DNA of 64,000 nt from positions 197,370,315 to 197,434,314 of the forward strand of contig OY294068.1 of NCBI GenBank assembly GCA_958510875.1, read 5' to 3'. This document shows, in pieces, positions 25,518-35,915 of the stretch. The notes beneath the pieces are model-generated. The model was not told the origin of the DNA. It did not search any database and saw only the letters and a program-made list of their open reading frames with translations. The translations under genes and the position numbers were made by a program. The first letter of the stretch is position 1. Each line of letters starts with the position of its first letter. The DNA is from Endomychus coccineus. Taxonomy: Eukaryota; Arthropoda; Insecta; Coleoptera; Endomychidae.

Positions 25518-28500
25518 ATGCACGAAGCATATGAGACATCGTCTTTAATCAATTTGTCCAACCAGATAGAGTCTGTAGCAGCTTATGGTAAATTGATCTT
25601 ATTTTATGAACAACTGTTAATTTTTTTTCCTGTAGATGACAATCTACTGCTTGGTACGAGACAGGGGTTCTTGTTCATGTACAATGTAAACAAAGAGGAA
25701 GATGATAAATATAATGTTCAGCTTATGAGGTTCAATAAGGCATTCAGTAAAAAGCCTGTAACTCAATTGGAAGTGATTCCAGATTATCACCTTTTAGTTA
25801 GTTTGACTGGTAAACACTTAATTCCTCAATAAACTAATTGAGAATTTAAGTGGACGATGTGTTTCAGATAGTATTGTACAAATACATGATATTACAACAA
25901 TTAATTTCACTACAATTCATCAGCTGCAGCGAACCAGAGGAGCAACATATTTTGCTTTAAATATCAAGGTAAAGGACACATTTATTGACCTATATGCATA
26001 AATACTTTATATGTTATATTTGAAAAGTAGGAAATCTTTTTTATTTTAAATTGAATGAAGACTACTTGTTTCTTCAGCATGAAAAGTCTCTAACTGGAGA
26101 AGGTGCAGTCCTTGTACGGATGGCAGTAGTTGTTAAAAGAAAACTACAACTGTATTATCTTAAAAATAATGAGTTTAAAACCTTAATCGAGGAAATCAGT
26201 TTGAGTGAAACACCGAGAGCTCTAATTTGGTCTCAAGAGAGTATCTGTGTGGGATTCCGAGGAGAATATGCCTTATTAGATTTGAATGATAATGGAAAGC
26301 AAACTGAACTGTTTCCAACAAGTGGAAGCAGATCGAGTGAACCATGCATGGCAAGAGTATCCGATAGGGCATTTGCTCTATGTCGGGAATCACAAACAGT
26401 ATTAGTGAATGTCAAAGGAGAAACGGAAGTCACTACAGCTTTACGATGGTCTGATGTACCACTCGCTCTGGCATGGGATGAACCTTACGCTCTGTCTGCT
26501 TTATCCGAAGGTATCGAGGTGGCAACTCCAGATGCATCGGGAACTGTGCAAATGTTCAATAATTTAGGTGAATATTAATATAGTAAGGTCCTCGGTAGAT
26601 TTTACATTATATTATATTTTAGGAAAAATCAGGTTTTTGGTTCCTTGTCGACAAGGATTCGTATATGCAGCTTCGGTCAGTCAAGTTTGGGCAATAACTT
26701 CGGTCGATATTGCCAAACAGAGAAGGTTACTATTAGAAGCCAAACAGTTCCAATTGGCTCTGAAATTAACGGTGAGTGAATTTCTGCAGTATCTGATTTA
26801 ATTTCGATCAGTAACATTGAAATGCATATTCTCAGTGTGTCAAATATGCTGGTTCTGTGTCATCAGACATTTCTGTAACATCTGGGGTTCCCCAGGGATC
26901 CCATATAGGTCCACTACTCTTTATTATTTATTGATGATATATCAGAAGTAATACAACACAGCTGCTATTTGCTATTTGAGGATGATGCTCTTGAATATTT
27001 ATGTTTTTTGTAAATTGGCATGTCCGTAAATAAATAAATAAATAAATATCTTCAAGGCGATCTCAGACGAATCCGAAGAGGATAAAAACGACAAAGTTCA
27101 TCAGATCCAAACGTTGCTTGCTTACGATCTCTTCGCGAACAAACACTTTCAACAGAGCATGAAGGAATTCGCCAAACTAAAAACTGATCCGTACGACGTG
27201 ATACGCCTCTTTCCGGAACTGCTTCCGCAACAATCCGGCGAAGCGCCTCCTCAAGATTTACCAACTCTGGTCGGTAAAGATCTCGAAACTGGCATCTTGG
27301 CTCTTATCGATTATCTCACAGACATCAGACATCCGTTGAAGAGGGAGGTGTCGAATAGTAGCGAATCGAAAGGGAAATCCGCTTTGCAATTGTTGCAAAT
27401 TATCGACACCACTTTACTGAAATGCTACTTGCAAACCAACGATGCGTTGGTGGCGCCTCTCTTGAGACTCAATCGTTGTCATTTGGCCGAAGCCGAAAAG
27501 GTTTTACGCAAAATGGGACGACACAACGAGCTGGTCATACTTTATAACACCAAAGGTCAGCATCGGAAGGCTCTCGAACTGTTGAAATCGGAAAACGCGA
27601 TCGACCGAACTGTGAAATATTTGCAGCATCTCGCGCCGGAACACGTGGGACTGATCCTCGAGTTCTCCGACTGGGTGCTAACGGCCTCGCCGGACGAAGG
27701 ATTGAGAATTTTCATCGAAGAATCGTCCGACGTGGAACCGCCACCGAGACCTCGCGTTCTCGATTTTCTCCTGAGGTCGCATTCGTCTTCCGTCATACCG
27801 TACCTGGAGCACGTGGTGAACGTTTGGAACGATACGAATCCGTTGTTTCACAACGCGTTGATTCATCAGTACAAGGAACAGGTGTTGGCGAGTAACGCGG
27901 ACAGTTCGAGTACGAGAAGATTGTTGATTGATTTTCTGGAGAAGAGTCAAAATTATACGCCCGAATCGGTACTGGCTAATTTTCCGCTTGAAGGATTGTT
28001 GGAGGAGCGAGCGCTGATTTTGGGTCGATTGGGAAGGCACGATCAAGCTCTCTCTATCTACGTTCGTGTGTTAGGGGATGTCGATAAAGCTCTGAAGTAT
28101 TGCGCCAAAGTTTACGAACAGAAAGCTCCAAGAAGTAAAGGGGTAAGTAATTTATGATCACTCCAGTAGTTTTGTCGGCCACAGCGGGTCAATAGTTAAA
28201 GTTTTTCTTAGCCTTGTGAAAACAAAAATTGATTTTACGTCAATTAGTTTTCTTACAACTTCAAATTTCTTACTCGAGAAGGTCTTTCTCCTTAAAACAT
28301 CAAAGATTGGCTAGATACGGGGAAAATTCACCGTCTTATTCGGTGGTAAATTGGTCAAAATGGTTTCGAATGGGGCAGGAATTCTTGAAGGATGACGCTC
28401 GATTCGAACGGTGCTTATATGTAAACTAGAAAAAATGAACTTTAGGGGTACAGGATGAAATCTAATAGGAAGCTATTTAAAAGAATTAATGAAAGTATTA

Positions 28501-31174
28501 GCTCTGAACAAATTTTGAGATGTGGCGTTCCCCAGGGAACATCCTCGGTCCACTTCTGTTTATCCTATATATAAATGACATTCTTAAGGAGCTAAATGAG
28601 GGGGAGATAATAGCCTTTGCGGATGATACGGCGTTAGTTATACGAGGGGAAACATGGTCTAGTGTATTCCAGGTGACAGAAGATTATATGATTCACAAGA
28701 AATCACTTGACACTAAACGTAGATACCGGGATATCAAAAATTATCTTGGTCAAGGGTGGTTGTGGAATCTAAAACGTGGGTCTTACTTTACGTTTGAAAT
28801 AATTATGTCATAATTAATTTGAAGTTTCTAAAAGTGCGAAATTTCGCAATTTTATACGAATATTGTAACACTCAGAAGTCTTTAGCGCTTTGGACTCCGG
28901 GATTTTCACGTGGCCTATCGAAATTAGAAGGTTCGAATTATCTTAAAAGCATAATTGCATGAACGCCAGACGTCCTATGTAATTAGCTACGAACGAAATC
29001 ATTTTGACATATGCCTCGAGGAGCTCGCTGCGCGTAAGTTAGAGTTTATACATTTTACCTCGGTCTTGTTAATTTGGGGCCGTTTCTTGCCCCGTGCGAC
29101 CGGCGCCAGTTGTAATACAGTGTTTTTGGCTATGGGCCGCTAGCTTTTACCCGCTTCGTGTATATTTTAGTCGCGAGAAAATTCCCTTTGGTACGTCGCA
29201 CGTTAGACGCGCGTAGCTGAGATCTGAGAATAGCTCAAACTGTTATAATTAAATTTTCCTATTTAATGGACATTTATCGAAAAAAGAAGGGCCGGCGGAC
29301 ACGGTCCGATACTAAATCTGACTACATGGAGTGAAAACGGCACGCGAAAAGTCGTCGTAAAGCCGTATTAGGTACAACCAGTTTGCGCGTGCTACGGGCT
29401 TCTCACGTGAACGTCATTCGATTTACGGAAAATTAACTATTTCAAAACAGTTTTTGACCCGGATTGTGGCTATCACGACCTCTGAAAAGGTTCAAAGTTC
29501 ACATAATTATTTCATAATTTGTAGTTCATTATTGTTTTACAACTGAAATAAATATGTATGAAATTAGTAGGTTATTGATGATGTCAGTGTGACAGTGACA
29601 TAATTATTTCAAACGTAAAGTAAGACACGCGTTTTAGATTCCACAACCACCCTTGACCGATATAATTTTTGATATCCCGGTATAACATATTTCTAACATA
29701 TGGAAGTTACGCTAATAGCTCTCTAGAAAAATGTACTGTCCAAATACATAATATATGCTGCTCTATGATAAATTGCGACTACACTATATTGAAGAGAGTA
29801 AAATCTTGCAGATACTTAGGCCTAATCATTGACGATAAATTGAAGTGGATTGAGTATATCACACAAATCAATAAAAAACTAGGTATTTTATTTATTTGTT
29901 TTATAAATTACGCTCCCTCCGTATTAAATAAACGTCAACTTTTAATGATTTATTATGCACTATTCTGGACAGTCTCGACATATGGCATCATAGCTAGGGG
30001 AGGAACCTACAATAAAGCACTAAAATCTATAAATAATATACAAAAAATGATAATAAAGATATATAAATAACCAAAGTAGTACCATTTGATCAATTATTTA
30101 TGGAAAAAACGGACAGGTCCATTAAAATAATAGACAATATTTTGGATGTAGCATAATTTTGATGTGAGTTTGAAATTTTTAACAGTTTTTGCAATACGTC
30201 GAAAGAATTCTGTAGAAGCAGAAATAGCTGTTAACATATTTTTTGGGAGTTGGGTTGACGTTGTGTATAACACGTCCAGATACGTTGAATCATTTCTGTC
30301 CAGCATTTGTCGTCCTTTTGTCTTAGCATACCTTAATTTTATTTAAATGTGCTGTTATTCATTGACTTTGAATATGCCGATAGACAAAGTTTCTGTTCTC
30401 AGATTGAACAGTGACAACACGTCTATCACTTCCGGACAGCTGTTTCGCTCTCTCATGACCCAGACAATGAAGTCACTAATCAACCATCTCCGGCAGAAAT
30501 ATAAATATCACAACGACGGCATCGAATAACACACAGTTCATTCTGGAGAACCAAAACTTTGCCTATCGAATGATTTAAACACGAAATGTGTTTATATTCA
30601 CTTTGCTGTATGTATGTCACTGACCGCATAATTTGTAGGTTTACGTCTCTCTGTTGAAACTCATCTTAGATCCGGAATCTTGGGCGCCTTTGGGTGGTGT
30701 TGCGTCACCGAAAACCGCCCAGCCCAATCTAGAATTAGCGCTAAAGATTCTGGAGGAACATGCGTCTCACGTTGATCCCTTAGAGGCGCTTCAATCCTTG
30801 CCGGATACGGTACCGGTGGCTAGGATTCGATCGTTTCTTCTAGTCGCTTTACAGAAGTCGCTACGGGAACGTCGTAGGGCGCAGTTGTTGAGAGGATTGC
30901 TTTATGCTGAACACTTGCAAAGTCAAGAATTACGATTTAGATTGCAAGCTCAGAAGGTGCTGATTACCGAATTGAACGTCTGTCCAGTTTGCAAAAAGAG
31001 ATTCGGCAATCAAAGGTAAGTTATTATTGTCAATAGCGCCTTTTGCGGGTGTGGAGTTTGTTTGTTTGGATTATGAGTGAAGAATATTTCACATGGTATT
31101 TTTTTTGTAGTGCCTTGGTGCGATATCCGAATGGTGACGTTGTGCATTATTCATGTCAAGAAAAGAAGTTCTAA
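25518..31174 (+). CDS. VPS39: VPS39/Vam6-type subunit of the HOPS tethering complex
   Basis: Exons: 25518-25587, 25636-25809, 25868-25968, 26078-26567, 26623-26771, 27057-28142, 30639-31015, 31111-31174. Phases join to 836 aa, against roughly 880 in vertebrates. The N-terminal half is a citron-homology (CNH) domain, with the family start MHEAYE and a VVVKRKLQLYYLKNNEF strand. The middle is a clathrin-heavy-chain-repeat alpha-solenoid, including LLQIIDTTLLKCYLQTN. The C terminus is the VPS39 zinc-finger-like domain (CPVCKKRFGNQ ... VRYPNGDVVHY). VPS39 binds Rab7 membranes and VPS11, and HOPS tethers late endosomes, lysosomes and autophagosomes for fusion. Intron 1 is only 48 nt and lies in frame, so unspliced RNA would insert 16 residues. 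Introns 5 and 6 carry LINE fragments. Confidence 0.95.
26840..27000 (+). mobile_element. LINE reverse-transcriptase fragment in VPS39 intron 5
   Basis: Conceptual translation gives SGVPQGSHIGPLLFIIY, then DDISEV after a frame break: the RT core of jockey/CR1-type non-LTR retrotransposons. It is a short, broken remnant. Confidence 0.8.
28440..28725 (+). mobile_element. non-LTR retrotransposon RT fragment, 5' part
   Basis: Encodes CGVPQGNILGPLLFILYIND and then FADDTALV, the RT catalytic motif. The fragment stops at an inserted inverted-repeat transposon and continues at 29683. It lies in VPS39 intron 6, same strand. Confidence 0.88.
28726..29680. mobile_element. 955 bp non-autonomous DNA transposon with 85 bp inverted repeats
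   Basis: Terminal inverted repeats at 28726-28810 and 29596-29680 begin CCGGGATATCAAAAATTAT and differ at only a few positions. The element is flanked by TA on both sides (28724-28725, 29681-29682), the target duplication of Tc1/mariner-type elements. No transposase inside. It splits a LINE reading frame. Confidence 0.92.
29681..30070 (+). mobile_element. non-LTR retrotransposon RT fragment, 3' part
   Basis: Continues the frame of 28440-28725. Encodes the conserved post-RT segment with SCRYLGLIIDDKLKW, INKKLG and a terminal NIQKMIIKIYK. Dropping the 955 bp insertion and one TA joins the two frames without a shift. Confidence 0.88.
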
Positions 31175-31806
31175 CTGCTGTGATTGAATACATTTTTTAT
31201 TATAAAAACCCTTCATTATGATATAGTCATTATTTTATAAGCATACTATGTATATACTTCCACAAATATATCTATTGGATAATTATTGTATTAATTATTA
31301 CAAACAAGTATACCAAGTTATATACACATTATGATTGGTTTGAGAACATAATGGGCCTCTTGATCAGAATTTAAAAATAGAAATATGTAAGAAAATAGCA
31401 AAATCCCATCTCAATTTTTGGCTAGTTAGTAGATATATTGCCTATAAATGCGACATAGACGAGTATTTTTAAAACTCGCTAGAAAATACAAGGTAAAGTC
31501 ACATTGTATGGATGGTAGTATATTCAAAATATTTCAATATTTATTCATTAATTTCAGATTTACTCAAATTAACATTTTTAAAAGTACCCTAAAATCAATC
31601 GTCTTGCGATCTGATGAGGGTGAATGATTCGAGTTTGCCCTGCAGACGCCATGATGTCTCCATAATATGGACAATGAATATTCAGAGAGCTATCAAATAA
31701 TGATTAGCGTCTATTAGACAAGCGTGATACTTCCCACCCAAAAAGTTGCTCCTAATGACGAGCGAATTAGCTGTTGATATATCGAATTCAATGTTCAACT
31801 TTCGTC

Positions 31807-31888
31807 TGTGATTCTGGCCGAGGCGTTTAAGACCCCGCTAGCATATTTTGCTTCCCGATGGCGTAGGTTCGAAACTCCTAGCGGCAAT
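31807..31888 (+). repeat. tRNA-like sequence, possible SINE head
   Basis: TGGCCGAGGCGTTTAAG resembles the A box of leucine/serine tRNAs, and GGTTCGAAACTCC (31866-31878) is a good B box about 45 bp downstream. The anticodon arm does not fold properly, so a tRNA pseudogene or tRNA-derived SINE is more likely than a working tRNA. Confidence 0.4.
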
Positions 31889-32231
31889 GTTATCACCATA
31901 GTGATATAGTTATCTATGGTTATCTCACTGATTAGTTGGTATACTTTTAACGGGTTAGTTTTTCATATATCTGGTTATACCACGGACGTATACGACCGTA
32001 GGTTATCTTCTTCTGCTTAATAATATTTTGGCCTTTACGCTTTGATAATTGGCCAGCACAATTTCTTCCAAATTACTTTCCTAATCCCAATTACAAGTAG
32101 AGACATATTAATAAGGACATCACAGGGATTTTAGACTTTTCTCGCTTCGGGGCAACGGCGAAGCATTACACAACCCGAAGTGTTGCCTCGGAATAGACCC
32201 AGGAAGGGATAGGTATATCTGAAAGAGAGGG

Positions 32232-32438
32232 TTACAGATTTATATTGTTATAGTTTAAAAATGAAAGGATTAATTTAGAAGCTTCTAATGTTAAATTTTG
32301 CAGAATTTGTTGTATTTGGAAAGGTGCATTAAAACCAATTTTCCTCAATTCTTTATACAAATCAACTAGATTGGTAGGTAATTTGAAATGTGGTTGATCT
32401 ATGTTCCTTCTTTGTACACATTTAATTTTTCTTGCCAT
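32232..32438 (-). CDS. hypothetical 68-residue ORF
   Basis: MARKIKCVQRRNIDQPHF... runs 68 codons to TAA. It has a basic N terminus and an amphipathic C-terminal half, and its residue mix is more protein-like than most chance frames here. No family recognised, and no splice partners found. It may be chance or a transposon scrap. Confidence 0.2.
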   Translation of the reverse strand: MARKIKCVQRRNIDQPHFKLPTNLVDLYKELRKIGFNAPFQIQQILQNLTLEASKLILSFLNYNNINL

Positions 32439-32689
32439 AGAATACTTGTATTAATAAAGTGCTTGTACATTCGAGTGGGGGGGTAACGCTTGCCTAATAG
32501 CTTATCGTCAAATAGTATATCTATGATTGTGTACATAGAAAATATTATTCACAATGAATTTGTGAGTTGAATATTTCGTTTTTGAAATAGATTGCTCTAC
32601 ATATTTCTAATTAGATATACTATGCTGCTCTATAATATGTGAGAACTGATAAACTATAAAAGAGTTCACATTGTGGATACACTATAACA

Positions 32690-32808
32690 CTATCAATAAG
32701 AAATAATTACACTTATCCCCTAAAAGTGCTACCAAGAACTTGGTAGCCTAAAGGTGCTGGTCCTCAGTACTTTTAGTTGATAAGGGTGATTATTTCTGAT
32801 TTATAGTG
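32690..32808. mobile_element. short inverted-repeat (MITE-like) element
   Basis: CACTATA...AGAAATAATTACACTTATC is followed by the inverted form ATAAGGGTGATTATTTCTG...TATAGTG, with TAAAAGTGCT / AGTACTTTTA and an ACCAAGAACTTGGT core. The word AAGAAATAATCACCCT recurs at about 37928, inside the ACP7 gene, suggesting a family. Confidence 0.65.
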
Positions 32809-33128
32809 GTGTGTATAATTTATCTATGTTCGAATACAGTGGAAGGTTCATAAAACTTTGAATATGACGGAAATCTCCTTAGAACATACAGGTTCATATT
32901 ATCTATGGAAATCCTACTGTACTCTAAGATTGTAACCGATTATTATTTGTTGTTAGTCAACTAACAAATTTAGGGGTTATCTTTCTGTACTTCACCTTCA
33001 TGACATCCTAATCCTACTTTACCGCTCATAATTTTATATAGGCTTTTCCGGTACCGTTCGTTCATGTGCATCCTAAATTACTTTTACGTACATTATAAAT
33101 GTAAAGACAGGTATTGTGAAGTATAATA

Positions 33129-35350
33129 ATGAGATGGATAATAACATTTGTGTTCAGCTTTAGAATTTTTTTGTTCGCGAAAGCTAACGTCCTAAGTAAT
33201 GAAAATCTACAAGATATGTTTATTTATGATGATTGCATCGAAGGTTATTCTTTACAAGTGAACATAGGAAAAATTTATTGAAAAATACTATTTTAGGTTC
33301 ATTTCTGGACATTCAAAATCAAGAAGATGTATTGAAACAATTCAACAGAGCATCTGGTGAGTCGATTAGAACAACATATGTTCTATTTGTGCAAGAATCG
33401 TGATTAAAACAAATTTTAATATTCTCACATCTTAGATTATTATCAAGAAAATATTATAGAAACTGCCAAAGTTGTTGAAGAAAAGAGTGATTTGACAAAA
33501 CTCAGTGAGTTGGCCAGTTTCAACAAGATTGAAAATGTTTTTGAATTAATTAAAGAAAGTGTGAGTTACAAGTTATTGGTAATTGCAATTATTCCTAAAT
33601 ATTGTAACATTTCAGGGGCCATCACATCAAAAAATGTTTACGGTGTTATTAATTTTGGGAGATGAAAGATACCAAAGTGATGGATCTAGAATAAAAGAAG
33701 CTCAACAAAATGCTGCAAAATTGGCTCTCGCACAAACTAATTATAATCATCCACCTATAAAAATGAAAAAACCTAAAGATATTACTTTGACACCAACAGT
33801 GTTGTTGAATAACATTTGTTTGCAGAAAGGATTCAAAGTGCAGTATTTCTTGCTTGGAAAGAATGATTTGGAGGTTATACATCATATTTTCATAGAATCG
33901 GTAATACATAAATCATTTTCAGAGCCTACTGAATTCCAAAAATCAAGTTGTGGTCGATCATGAATCGAGGAGCTATCTTAAGATATTGAACGATTCTATT
34001 TCCCTCGCTAACCGAAGTAGTGTTTTGAAAACTGGGGAGTATGATAACATTTCAGGACCTTTTACGGTGAAGGTGGAAGTTGAAGGTAAATATTATTATG
34101 GAAGTGGTCGGTCAATTCAAGCTGCCAAACACGAAGCTGCTTTGAAAGCAGTCGAAGATCTGAGATCATATACTATCGGTGACTACTGCAGTACAGATGG
34201 TAAGTAGACATAATTAACACCTTCCAGAAATTGCACCAAATTGATTCTAGGTTACGATGCAGAATGTAAACAAATGAAAAACAGTTTAAAGTCACCGATC
34301 AGTTTGGTGCACGAGGCTGCCAGTGTACGAAATATCGATGTGGAATTTACGGAAATTCAATCGAGTGGGCCATCGCACAAACCGATTTTTTTGTTTCGTT
34401 GCACTTTAGGTTCGTTCACGACGGAAGGTGAAGGTAGCTCCAAGAAAAAAGCAAAGAATGATGCGGCACTAAAGATGCTGAACAACTTATCGAAACTGCC
34501 AGATATCCCACTTGATGTTAAAATGGAGAAAATTCAAGCAAAACACACTAAAAAGAACAAGAAGAAAAAAAAGAAAGTAATCAAGAACAGTTTCGATAAA
34601 ATCGCAAAGGTGTTTGATGATGCAATAAGTTTTTTTTCGGACAAGTTTACCGGCTCTCGAGAAAATGGAAGGGTAAGAAAGTTGTATTATCTTTGTCCAA
34701 TTTAATTTTTTTTTTGTTTTGTTTGCTTCATTTATTTCAAGGCTGATTCCTCTTATGACGACTCTAGTGATTATAGTGACAACTCAAAATCGGTGAATAA
34801 AAAATCCTCAAGAAGCTCTGATATGCTTCCTTCTGCAAAAGAGGAATTACTGAAAATTGGGAATATGTTACATTTTGAGGTGAATCTGCAAAATTTGAAC
34901 AAACATGAACATTTGTTTTATTCTATAGTGCAATTGGGACTGAAGCCTTCCAGGGTAAATATAAGCAACCAATAAAAACTAATATATCTCGAAAATCATA
35001 TTTACAAATTTTCCACATAAGTTCACTTCCCAATTGAATAAAATAGTTACTTAGTTCAATATTACTTACTTATTTTTATTACAAACAAATCAATTTTAGA
35101 TATGCTTAGGTGCTGGTATTGATGGTATGATGGCTCATGAAAAGAGCTCTTCGAATGCTTTGAAATTCCTATTTAGAAGTGGCTTTCTTGAAAAGTTATC
35201 TGTGGAAAATAACATCGAGAGGTGTGTATATCGATTTCTTACAGTTTTAGGTAACATTTATTCATCTTTAGTTTATTTTTGTATATGCTTACTTTCAGAT
35301 TTCCTTATGAAAAATTTATATGGCTGCAAGAAGATGCTGAGAGTGTATAA
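33129..35350 (+). CDS. stau-like: Staufen-family dsRNA-binding protein, StaufenC-like (tentative)
   Basis: Exons: 33129-33243, 33297-33356, 33436-33560, 33616-33873, 33923-34199, 34251-34672, 34742-34954, 35100-35221, 35299-35350. Phases join to 547 aa, or 518 from the in-frame ATG at 33216. Four dsRNA-binding folds appear in Staufen order: dsRBD1 (about 80-142, GPSHQKMFTV and QQNAAKLAL), dsRBD2 (about 158-275, GPFTVKVEVEG), dsRBD3 (about 290-357, GPSHKPIFLF and KKKAKNDAALKML, the best RNA-contact helix), a lysine-rich run where dsRBD4 would be, and a dsRBD5-like C-terminal domain (about 448-530, SIVQLGLKPSR, ICLGAGID). Staufen proteins bind double-stranded RNA; beetles have an extra divergent paralogue, StaufenC, needed for processing dsRNA in RNAi. 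The divergence and missing dsRBD4 suggest that paralogue, but this is inference. Two donors are weak (GTTATT, GTTATA). Confidence 0.82.
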
Positions 35351-35915
35351 AAATACTTACTGAAAAATGTGAGAGGTTCTACAAAACAACATTTGATGTG
35401 ATACATGAGGCATTTGCACTCGAATATCTCGTAACCTTACCTGATGATTGATATATTACTTTTATAATTGATAGAATCTAATAAATTTTTATAACAATTC
35501 CAGTATTTTATTTATCTTATGTTTTTAGTTGAATACTTATACAATATTTTTCTTTTGGCTTGTTAAAGCATAAGGTTCAAATCTCAATAAAACAAGTTGT
35601 CTTAATTTGTGTATGATAATATATCAGCTGTTCGAACAACCACAGGAATTTACATAGAAAATTAAACTTTTCATAGAGAACGATATTTTATTTGAGTTTC
35701 AACATAGAGAAATCACCAAATGCCCAAATTTGAGATTATTTTGAGGAGATATTCTATGAGCTGTCAAAATCGTGACTAGGTTATAATTTTGTTATTGTTT
35801 AATAATCGACAATAATTTGCGTACGCAATGTTTATATATCCTTTATCAGTCCTAGTGACAGTATTAATAGATTGTGTTTTAGTTTAAATACTACGCACAA
35901 ACATATTTTAGTGAA
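35351..35915. other. 3' end of the Staufen-like gene and ACP7 upstream region
   Basis: AATAAA at 35480-35485 is a likely polyadenylation signal for the Staufen-like gene, about 130 nt after its stop. The rest, up to the ACP7 ATG at 35916, must hold the ACP7 promoter. No motif assigned. Confidence 0.55.

Larger units (their letters stand above)
31175..33128. other. intergenic region between VPS39 and the Staufen-like gene
   Basis: Mostly AT-rich. It holds a tRNA-like stretch at 31807-31888, a short minus-strand ORF at 32232-32438 and an inverted-repeat element near 32690-32808. Nothing else is recognised. Confidence 0.6.

Noticed and set aside
31807..31888. Functional leucine or serine tRNA
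   Set aside because: A and B boxes are good but the anticodon arm does not form; kept only as a tRNA-like repeat.
33901..33922. A 22 nt intron in the Staufen-like gene (GTAATAC...TTTCAG)
   Set aside because: Too short to splice; the donor GTTATA at 33874 gives a 49 nt intron in phase.
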